Assembly: GCF_036226505.1 (NCBI RefSeq)
Contig: NZ_CP108484.1
Location: forward strand, 4,216,001-4,280,000
DNA length: 64,000 nt
Direction of reading: 5' to 3'
From: Kitasatospora sp. NBC_01246
GTDB lineage: Bacteria; Actinomycetota; Actinomycetes; Streptomycetales; Streptomycetaceae
The first letter of the stretch is position 1, and every line of letters starts with the position of its first letter. The translations under genes were made by a program, and so were the position numbers. A model generated the notes under the pieces. That model saw only the letters and a list, made by a program, of their open reading frames with translations. It was not told the DNA's origin and did not search any database. This document shows positions 17,601 to 24,229 of this stretch, piece after piece.

Positions 17601-18502
17601 GAATCCTGCTGCTCGGCGTGGACGGCTTCCTCGGCCGGCACGCCGCCACCGTCCTGCGGTCACTGCCCGGAGCCACCGTGCTGACCGCCGGGCGGCGGCC
17701 CGACCACGACCTGCGCCTGGACCTCGCCACCGCGCAGGCCGGTCCGCTCGGCGAGGAACTGGCCGCGCTCGCCCCGGACGCGGTGGTGAACTTCGCCGGC
17801 GCGGTGTCCGGCAGCGCGGTCACGCTCGCCGAGGTCAACGCGCGCGGCCCGGCCGTGCTCTGCGAGGCCCTGGCCCAGGGCGCGCCGAAGGCCCGGCTGG
17901 TGCACATCGGCTCGGCCGGCGAGTACGGCGTCTGCGAGCCCGGCAGCTCCCTCGCCGAGGACGCCGACGCCCGCCCGGTCGGCGTCTACGGCGCGACCAA
18001 GCTGGCCGGCTCCCTCGCGGTGGCCGGCTCGCCGCTGGACGCCGTGGTGCTGCGGGTGTTCAACCCGGTCGGACCGGGCGCACCGGCCGGCTCGCTGCCT
18101 GGCCGGCTCGCCGCCGAGCTGCGCCGGGCCGCGCCGCAGGGCGCCGACGGCGTGGTGCAGGTCGGGGACCTCTCGGCCCACCGCGACTTCGTCGACGCCC
18201 GGGACGTCGCCCGCGCGGTCGGCCTGGCCGTCGCCGCCGAGCACCCGCTGCCCCGGGTGCTCAACCTCGCCTCCGGGCGGGCGAAGCCGGTCCGGGCGAT
18301 CGCGGACGGCCTGGCCGCCGCGGCCGGGTTCACCGGCCGGATCGACGAGAGCGGCGCCGGCTCCGAGCGCTCGGCCGCCGTCTCCTGGCAGCAGGCCGAG
18401 GTCTCGGCGGCCGCCCGGGAGCTCGGCTGGCACCCGGAGACGGACCTCGCCGACACCCTGCGCGACCTCTGGCTCAGCACCGATCCCCTGGTCACCGGAT
18501 GA
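17597..18502 (+). CDS. NAD-dependent epimerase/dehydratase family protein
   Basis: 301 aa from GTG 17597, overlapping the previous gene by four bases. Rossmann motif GVDGFLGRHAA, HIGSAGEYG with the Ser, and YGATKLAG as the YXXXK active site. The family covers reductases and epimerases making deoxysugars such as rhamnose or fucose derivatives. Together with the LegB-like enzyme and the nucleotidyltransferase it forms a small nucleotide-sugar set feeding the PelF-like transferase. The stop overlaps the next start (ATGA). Confidence 0.85.
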   Translation: MRILLLGVDGFLGRHAATVLRSLPGATVLTAGRRPDHDLRLDLATAQAGPLGEELAALAPDAVVNFAGAVSGSAVTLAEVNARGPAVLCEALAQGAPKARLVHIGSAGEYGVCEPGSSLAEDADARPVGVYGATKLAGSLAVAGSPLDAVVLRVFNPVGPGAPAGSLPGRLAAELRRAAPQGADGVVQVGDLSAHRDFVDARDVARAVGLAVAAEHPLPRVLNLASGRAKPVRAIADGLAAAAGFTGRIDESGAGSERSAAVSWQQAEVSAAARELGWHPETDLADTLRDLWLSTDPLVTG

Positions 18503-19194
18503 CCGGCGCGAGCCCTGTCGACGGCCGCCTGCTGGTGCCGCTGTACGTCCACCCCGCAGTGGACCCGGCGGCCTGGCAGGCGGTCGCCGCCGCCGACCCG
18601 GGCCGGATCGCCGCCGTCGTGCTGAACCTGGCCGACGGCCCCGGCGCCGTCCCCGACAACGTCTTCGCCGAGGCCGCCGACGAGCTGCGCAAGGCGGGCC
18701 TCCCGCTGCTCGGCTACGCCGACACCGACTACGGCCGACGACCCCACGCCGCCGTGGTCGACGACATCCTGACGTACCGTCAGCGACACGGCATCACCGG
18801 CGTCTACCTCGACCAGGTCGCCACCCACCCGGGTGCGCTGGCGCACTACCGGCGGCTCGCCACCGCGGCCCGCGCCGCCGGTTGCGCGACCGTGGTGTTC
18901 GGCCACGGCGACCACCCCGATCCCGGCTACGCCGAGGTCGGACTCGCCGACCTGCTCGTCACCTTCGAGGGGGACTGGGAGGCGTACCGCGCGATGACCC
19001 TGCCGGTCTGGACCGGCCGGCACGCCGCCGCCCGGTTCTGCCACCTGGTGTACGACGTCCCCGCCGAGGAGGCCGGGGAGGCCGCCGCGCTGATCACCGC
19101 CCGCCGGGCCGGCGTCGGCTGCGCGGTCCCGGGCGCCGGGGAGAACCCCTGGAGCACCCTGCCGCATGCCCTGGCCGTCACCGAACCGACCTGA
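18499..19194 (+). CDS. Spherulation-specific family 4 protein (Sph3/GH135-like)
   Basis: 231 aa from ATG 18499 (ATGA overlap). The barrel start LLVPLYVHPAVDPAAW, the LGYADTDYG strand and GITGVYLDQVATHP match the spherulin-4 family, which includes Sph3, a GH135 hydrolase needed for fungal galactosaminogalactan. As I recall, Sph3 has an Asp-Glu pair where this protein has Asp-Gln (YLDQ), so activity may be altered. There is no signal peptide, unlike Sph3, which is membrane-anchored; it would be cytosolic unless the start is wrong. Its tight coupling to sugar-nucleotide genes supports a role in polymer processing. Confidence 0.8.
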   Translation: MTGASPVDGRLLVPLYVHPAVDPAAWQAVAAADPGRIAAVVLNLADGPGAVPDNVFAEAADELRKAGLPLLGYADTDYGRRPHAAVVDDILTYRQRHGITGVYLDQVATHPGALAHYRRLATAARAAGCATVVFGHGDHPDPGYAEVGLADLLVTFEGDWEAYRAMTLPVWTGRHAAARFCHLVYDVPAEEAGEAAALITARRAGVGCAVPGAGENPWSTLPHALAVTEPT

Positions 19195-19216
19195 CCCCAC
19201 CCGGAGTTCGAGTACC

Positions 19217-20254
19217 GTGACCCGTCCCACCCGGCCCCTGCTGGCCGCCCTCGCCCTGACCACCGCCCTGGTGCTGACCTCGTGCAGCAGCTCGGGCCAG
19301 GAGGACGAGGACGACACCTCGGCCGACGCCACCGGCTCCCAGCCGCCCGCGGCCACCGCCGCACCCGTCCCGGGCACCCCGTCCGCACCCGCGACGACCG
19401 ACCCCGGGACACCGAGCGCCCCCGGCACACCCGGCACCCCGGCGCCCGCGACCACCCCGGGCACGCCGAGCGACCCGGGAACACCGGGCACGCCGCCGGC
19501 CCCGGGCACCCCCTCGGTGCCCGGCACCCCGGGCACGCCGGCGCAGCCCGCCGGCGCCCGCTGGCAGCCCACCCCCGGCCTCGCCTGGCAGTGGCAACTC
19601 GGCGGCGGGGTCGACCAGTCGGTGGACGTCCCGGTCTACGACGTGGACGGCTTCGAGACCGACGCCGCCGTGGTCGCGGCCCTGCACGCCAAGGGCCGGA
19701 AGGTGATCTGCTACATCAACGCCGGCTCCTGGGAGGACTTCCGCCCCGACGCCGCCGCCTTCACCAAGGCCCTCCAGGGCTCCGGCAACGGCTGGAAGGG
19801 CGAGAAGTGGTTCGACATCCGCAAGCTGGACCAGCTGAAGCCGCTGATGGCGGCCCGATTCGACATGTGCCGGAGCAAGGGCTTCGACGCCGTCGAACCG
19901 GACACCATCGAGGCCTACAACCAGAACAGCGGCTTCCCGCTGACCGCCGAGGACCAGCTGCGGTACAACCGCATGCTGGCCTCGCTCGCCCATGAGCGCG
20001 GCATGGCGATCGGCCTGAAGAACGACCTGGACCAGATCCCCGCCCTGCTGCCCGACTTCGACTTCGCCGTGAACGAGGAGTGCGCGCAGTTCGACGAGTG
20101 CGCCCGGCTCTCGCCCTTCATCCAGGCGGGCAAGGCGGTCTTCCACGTCGAGTACAAGCTCGGCACGGAGAAGTTCTGTGCCCGGACCAAGTCGCTGGGC
20201 CTCAGCTCTATGCAGAAGAAGTTGGAGCTGGACGCCTGGCGGAAGCCCTGCTGA
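19217..20254 (+). CDS. Lipoprotein endo-alpha-1,4-polygalactosaminidase (Ega3/GH114-like)
   Basis: 345 aa from GTG 19217. A lipobox LTSC at residues 19-22 predicts lipid anchoring on the outer face of the membrane. A Pro-Gly-Thr-rich linker (repeated PGTP units, about 45-115) extends the catalytic domain into the wall. The GH114 barrel follows: VICYINAGSWEDFRPD, FDAVEPDTIEAYNQNSGF and FAVNEECAQFDEC hold the expected acidic residues. GH114 enzymes cut alpha-1,4-linked galactosamine stretches. It closes the locus and is followed by a terminator overlapping its stop codon. Confidence 0.88.
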   Translation: MTRPTRPLLAALALTTALVLTSCSSSGQEDEDDTSADATGSQPPAATAAPVPGTPSAPATTDPGTPSAPGTPGTPAPATTPGTPSDPGTPGTPPAPGTPSVPGTPGTPAQPAGARWQPTPGLAWQWQLGGGVDQSVDVPVYDVDGFETDAAVVAALHAKGRKVICYINAGSWEDFRPDAAAFTKALQGSGNGWKGEKWFDIRKLDQLKPLMAARFDMCRSKGFDAVEPDTIEAYNQNSGFPLTAEDQLRYNRMLASLAHERGMAIGLKNDLDQIPALLPDFDFAVNEECAQFDECARLSPFIQAGKAVFHVEYKLGTEKFCARTKSLGLSSMQKKLELDAWRKPC

Positions 20255-20276
20255 GGCCCCGTCGGGGCAGCAGGGC
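20245..20276 (+). terminator. Terminator at the end of the exopolysaccharide locus
   Basis: Stem GCCCTGCTG/CAGCAGGGC with an inner CCCC/GGGG extension; the stop codon of the GH114 gene lies inside the left arm. Confidence 0.75.
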
Positions 20277-20308
20277 GTACCGGCCCGCCAGGCACTCCGT
20301 CGGACGGA

Positions 20309-20509
20309 TTACTTGACAGCCAGCCAGATGACGGCGCCCACCACGACCAGCGCGACGACGGCGATCACGGCGATCAGACCGGTCCGGTTGCCGCCGCTGC
20401 TGCTGCCATAGGTGGAGACGGAGCCCGGAGCCTGGGGTGCCGGGGTCTCGTCGACGAACGCCCGGAACATCTGGGTGTTGCCGGCGGGGTCGTAGTCGTT
20501 GTCAGCCAT
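20309..20509 (-). CDS. Small tail-anchored membrane protein
   Basis: 66 aa from ATG 20509. A polar N-terminal region (MADNDYDPAGNTQMFRAFVDE) leads to a single C-terminal membrane helix (LIAVIAVVALVVVGAVIWLAV) ending in Lys. Similar short proteins are common in streptomycetes and have no known role. It is divergent from the aldo/keto reductase across a G/C-only palindrome. Confidence 0.75.
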   Translation of the reverse strand: MADNDYDPAGNTQMFRAFVDETPAPQAPGSVSTYGSSSGGNRTGLIAVIAVVALVVVGAVIWLAVK

Positions 20510-20564
20510 GGCACGGACTCTAACGAATCCGCCGACCCCGCCGACACCCCGGACCCTCCTCCGG

Positions 20565-20630
20565 CGCCCCGCCCCGGCCGCCCGCCCGCCCGGCCGGGCG
20601 GGCGGGCGGGCGGGCGGCCGGGGCGGGGCG
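20565..20630. repeat. 66-bp all-G/C palindrome with (GGGC)5
   Basis: CGCCCCGCCCCGGCCG pairs with CGGCCGGGGCGGGGCG, flanking CCCG and GGGC runs. The plus strand at 20596-20614 holds five GGG runs separated by single C bases, a canonical G-quadruplex pattern. It lies in the divergent promoter region between the small membrane protein and the aldo/keto reductase. Confidence 0.85.
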
Positions 20631-20700
20631 AGTACGACAGGCACGTGAACTCTGCCGCGACCACGGAATGCCGGTCCGGGCGATCCGGTTGACTCGAGTC

Positions 20701-21666
20701 ATGACCGGAATCCACAGTGACGCCCCCGGCCGGGTCCGGCTCGGCACCTCCGACCTCGCCGTCCACCCCCTCTCCCTGGGCGGCAACGTCTTCGGCTGGA
20801 CGGCCGACGAACAGCAGTCGTTCGCCGTCCTGGACGCCTACACCGCCGCCGGCGGCAACTTCGTCGACACCGCCGACACCTACTCCTCCTGGGTGCCCGG
20901 CAACACCGGCGGCGAGTCCGAGAGCATCATCGGCGACTGGCTGCGCAGCCGCGGCAACCGCGACGACCTGGTGATCGCCACCAAGGTCGGCCTCCACCCC
21001 GAGGCGCGCGGCCTGAGCGCGGCCACCATCAAGTCCTCGGTCGAGGGCTCACTGCGCCGGCTCGGCATCGAGCACATCGACCTCTACTACACCCACCAGG
21101 ACGACGACACCCCGGTGGAGGAGTTCATCACCGCGCTGGACGACCTGGTGAAGGAGGGCAAGGTCCGCGAGATCGCCGCCTCCAACATCGGCGCCGAGCG
21201 GCTCGCCGAGGCGCTGGCCTTCTCCGAGCGCGAGGGCCTGGCCGCGTACGTCGCCGTCCAGCCGCACTACAACCTGGTCTCCCGCGCCACCTTCGAGGGC
21301 CCGCTCGCCGACGTGGTCGCCGCGCACGGCCTGGCCACGGTGCCCTACTACGCCCTAGCCTCCGGCTTCCTGACCGGCAAGTACCGCCTCGGCGGCGGTG
21401 AGGTGGCCAGCGCCCGCTCCGAGGGCGCCTCCCGCTACCTGGCCGACCCGCGCGGCACCAAGGTGCTGGAGGCGCTGGACACCGTCGCCGCCGAGCACGA
21501 GGCGGAAATCGCCACGGTGGCCCTGGCCTGGCTGACCACCCGCCCGACGGTCGCCGCGCCGATCGCCAGCGCCCGTCGGGTCGAGCAGCTGCCGCCGCTG
21601 CTGGCCGCCGCCTCGCTGCGCCTCACCCCGGAGCAGCTCGCCCTGCTGGACGCCGCCTCCGCCTGA
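20701..21666 (+). CDS. Aldo/keto reductase
   Basis: 321 aa from ATG 20701. A TIM-barrel NADPH-dependent oxidoreductase: the catalytic tetrad is visible as DTADTYSSW (Asp, Tyr), VIATKVGL (Lys) and YYTHQDDD (His), followed by AASNIGAERL. The group reduces aldehydes and ketones and resembles the YajO/general stress branch. Cytosolic. No partner gene is evident, so the physiological substrate is unknown. A strong hairpin separates it from the convergent NlpC/P60 gene. Confidence 0.9.
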   Translation: MTGIHSDAPGRVRLGTSDLAVHPLSLGGNVFGWTADEQQSFAVLDAYTAAGGNFVDTADTYSSWVPGNTGGESESIIGDWLRSRGNRDDLVIATKVGLHPEARGLSAATIKSSVEGSLRRLGIEHIDLYYTHQDDDTPVEEFITALDDLVKEGKVREIAASNIGAERLAEALAFSEREGLAAYVAVQPHYNLVSRATFEGPLADVVAAHGLATVPYYALASGFLTGKYRLGGGEVASARSEGASRYLADPRGTKVLEALDTVAAEHEAEIATVALAWLTTRPTVAAPIASARRVEQLPPLLAAASLRLTPEQLALLDAASA

Positions 21667-21668
21667 CC

Positions 21669-21722
21669 CCGGCGCGCGGCGGCCCCCGGCGGAATCGATC
21701 CGCTCGGGGGCCGCCGCGCCGG
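21669..21722. terminator. Bidirectional terminator
   Basis: A long G/C stem (GCGGCGGCCCCCGG side paired with CTCGGGGGCCGCCGC side, with a small mismatch) and an AATCGAT-centred loop, between convergent genes. Confidence 0.8.
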
Positions 21723-21730
21723 ACGCGCCG

Positions 21731-22792
21731 TTACGGGCGCCCGAAATGGGTCGGGTAGAAGCCGCTGCTGAGGGTGGAGACCCGCACCGTCTTCCCCGGC
21801 CGGGGCGCCTCGACGAACTTCCCGCCGCCGAGGTAGATCCCCACGTGGTGGATCCCGGAAGCCCGGCCGCTGTCCGACCAGAACAGCAGGTCACCGCGGT
21901 GCAGCTGTCCGGCGGTGATCGGGGTGGTGGCCGCGTACTGGTCGTCCGCCACCCGCGGCAGGCTGATGCCGCTGCGCCGGTAGGCCTGCTGGACCAGCCC
22001 CGAGCAGTCGAAGCCCGACGGGCCGTCACCGCCCCAGACGTAGGGCTTGCCGAGCTGGGCGAGTGCGTAGTCGATCGCCGACTGCGTGCTGCGGGAGGAC
22101 GGCCCGCTCCCGGCGGCCGGCCGGTCGGGCGCCGGGTCCGACCCGCCGCCGGTCCCGCCGGTGCGGCTGAGGTAGATGTCGTAGTGGCTGGTGTACCGCC
22201 ACTCGCCGCTGCCGTTCTTGAACCAGTACTTCGAGCCGTCCCAGCCCTGCCGCAGACCCGAGGACGACCCGCTCGACGACCCGCTCGACGAGGTGGGCGC
22301 CGGCGTGGACGCGGCGCCGTTGGAGACGGCCGCCTTGCCGGATCCCCCGGATCCCCCGGACGCGCCGGTCGCGCCGGTACGGGCGGCGTAGACGTCGTAG
22401 TGGCCGGTCCAACGCCAGGCGCCGTTCGCGGCCTTGAACCAGTACTTCGAGCCGTCCCAGCCCTGCTTGCCGGGCGCGGCGTGCGCGGACCCGGCACCGG
22501 CCGTCAGACCGACCACACCGGCTCCCGCCAGCACGGTGGTGGCCAGGCAGGTGGTCCGCACGGCGCGGTGTATTCGCGCGCCACCGGACGTCCCGGCCGC
22601 CGGGCGGGCGGTGCGCGGCCGGGCCGCGCAGTTCGGGCAGCCGCAGCCCGCCACGGCGGGGATGCTGCCGAGCGTCTCCTCGAAACCGATCAGCGCGGCG
22701 CCGGCACCGGCGAACTCCGCCTCGAACTCGGCTTCGAACTCGGCCTCGACGTCGGTCTCGAAACCGCTCTCCGTGCCGATGGCTATCCTCAT
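21731..22792 (-). CDS. NlpC/P60 peptidoglycan hydrolase with duplicated aromatic module
   Basis: 353 aa from ATG 22792, with GGAAGGAAGG upstream. The C-terminal NlpC/P60 domain (about 235-353) holds the catalytic Cys263 (GFDCSGLVQQAYR) and His315/316 (GIHHVGIYLGGG), so it should cut gamma-D-Glu-diamino-acid bonds in peptidoglycan stems. Two copies of a 30-residue module (111-140 and 183-212: GWDGSKYWFK, W-R-T, HYDVY/HYDIY) precede it, separated by a Ser/Gly linker, and may bind wall. The export signal is internal (about 82-106) behind an 80-residue N-terminus with a GCGCPNC cysteine cluster and acidic EAEF repeats, which is unusual. Coupled by ATGA to the SPFH gene. Confidence 0.85.
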   Translation of the reverse strand: MRIAIGTESGFETDVEAEFEAEFEAEFAGAGAALIGFEETLGSIPAVAGCGCPNCAARPRTARPAAGTSGGARIHRAVRTTCLATTVLAGAGVVGLTAGAGSAHAAPGKQGWDGSKYWFKAANGAWRWTGHYDVYAARTGATGASGGSGGSGKAAVSNGAASTPAPTSSSGSSSGSSSGLRQGWDGSKYWFKNGSGEWRYTSHYDIYLSRTGGTGGGSDPAPDRPAAGSGPSSRSTQSAIDYALAQLGKPYVWGGDGPSGFDCSGLVQQAYRRSGISLPRVADDQYAATTPITAGQLHRGDLLFWSDSGRASGIHHVGIYLGGGKFVEAPRPGKTVRVSTLSSGFYPTHFGRP

Positions 22793-24045
22793 GCCGGTCG
22801 TCCTTCCTTCCGCCCGGCCCGGGCGGCCGGGGACGGTACCGAAGCGGCCACTCCGGCCGGGGCGACGAAGGCGACCAGCAACTGCTCCATCAGAGCGCTG
22901 CGGGCGGCCTCGTCCAGCTCGTGCGCGGTCGCGCGCTCCAGCCGGCGGACGGCGAGCGCCGCCGCCTCGACCGCGTCGTCCACCAGCACCGTGCGCAGGC
23001 CCGCGTCCAGGTCGGCCAGCCGGCGCCGGCGCATCGACTCGGCGACCTCGGGCGCGTAGTCCAGCGCGAGCGGCTGCGCCGAGTAGACCTCCAGCCCGGC
23101 CGGGGCGACCTCGGCGGCCAGCGCCCTGGTCAGCTCGTCGGCGAACCACTGGCCGTCGCGCAGCGCCGGGCCGGGGGCCGCGTTGCTGTCGCACGGCAGC
23201 ATGGACGCCGTCCGGGTCAGCACCGCCTGCACCTGCTCGCGCAGGTAGTGCTCGTGGTCCTCGATCGCCAGCAGCGCCCGGGCGGTGTCCTTGACCCGCC
23301 AGACGATCAGCAGCCGCACGACGATCGGCGTACCGGTCCGGTCGACCACCTTGACCGGCTCGCTGCGCCAGTGCCGCAGCCGCACGTCCACCCGGCGCCG
23401 GCGCAGCAGCGGGTTGACCCAGACCAGACCGGTGCGCCGGACGGTGCCGCGGTAGCGGCCCCAGCGGCTGAGCACCCGGGTCTCACCGCCCGCGTTGGCC
23501 AGCAGCCCGGCCAGCGCGAGGACGATCAGCAGACCGGCCGCGCTGACCGCGATGCCGGACCGCACCGTCACCTCCACCCCGCCGGTGGCTCGCGCGGCGG
23601 CACCGCGCAGATCGGGCAGCGCCTCCCAGGACGGGATGACGCCGTCGTTCAGCAGGACCAGCACGACGGCGGTCACCCCCGCCAGCAGCGCCAGCAGCGC
23701 GATCCAGCCGGGCAGCACCGCGGCTCCGTGCTCGCGCAGCGCCTGGTCGGCGCGCGGGGGCCGGCGGGAGGTGGTCGCGGTGACCGCGCCGGCCGGGGTG
23801 GCCTCCGGCAGCTCCACCGCCTCCAGGACCGCCGTCTCCAGCGGGTCGCGCAGGTCGACCGGCGTGACCGCCGGACCGGGGACGACCGCCAGCGGCGTGG
23901 TCGCCGGCCCGTTGTCGACGGGTTTGCCCGTCTTGGGCGCCCTCGCCATCGGGCTGGAGCCGGAGGCGGAACGTTCCCGCAGGGTCGGCGGCAACGCCTT
24001 GGGCAGATTGTCGGGTCGCTGCGAAGAATCGCGGGTGACGTCCAT
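22789..24045 (-). CDS. SPFH/Band 7 domain membrane protein
   Basis: 418 aa from ATG 24045 with GAGG eight bases upstream. Residues 1-110 are Pro/Ala-rich and cytosolic; membrane helices sit at about 112-133 and 164-184; the SPFH domain runs from about 190 to 380 (VLSRWGRYRGTVRRTGLVWVNP, VWRVKDTARALLAIEDHEHYLREQV). SPFH proteins (flotillin, stomatin, HflK/C) assemble into membrane rings or microdomains and organise envelope enzymes. Its stop codon overlaps the start of the NlpC/P60 gene, so it may place or control that hydrolase at the membrane. Confidence 0.85.
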   Translation of the reverse strand: MDVTRDSSQRPDNLPKALPPTLRERSASGSSPMARAPKTGKPVDNGPATTPLAVVPGPAVTPVDLRDPLETAVLEAVELPEATPAGAVTATTSRRPPRADQALREHGAAVLPGWIALLALLAGVTAVVLVLLNDGVIPSWEALPDLRGAAARATGGVEVTVRSGIAVSAAGLLIVLALAGLLANAGGETRVLSRWGRYRGTVRRTGLVWVNPLLRRRRVDVRLRHWRSEPVKVVDRTGTPIVVRLLIVWRVKDTARALLAIEDHEHYLREQVQAVLTRTASMLPCDSNAAPGPALRDGQWFADELTRALAAEVAPAGLEVYSAQPLALDYAPEVAESMRRRRLADLDAGLRTVLVDDAVEAAALAVRRLERATAHELDEAARSALMEQLLVAFVAPAGVAASVPSPAARAGRKEGRPA

Positions 24046-24136
24046 GCACGGATCCTCGGGTTCGGTGTGTCGCGCAACGGGCGGCCCGGATCTGACGGGC
24101 AGTGCCAGAGTCAGGCTAAGTTCATACGTCATCAAA

Positions 24137-24149
24137 TGCGACATTTGCG
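24137..24149 (-). promoter_or_regulatory. Shared motif copy 1 upstream of the SPFH operon
   Basis: Minus-strand CGCAAATGTCGCA, about 92 bp before the SPFH start codon. A near-identical element (CGCAGGTGTCGCA) lies about 93 bp before the GEVED surface-protein start at 27484. Matching sequence and distance suggest a common promoter or operator. Confidence 0.5.
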
Positions 24150-24229
24150 ATAGAGCGTGTCGACATTTACTGACGAATCATCCGTAGCCGATCTGACGCG
24201 CAGGCACATGAGCGGATGGTCGGAGCGGT

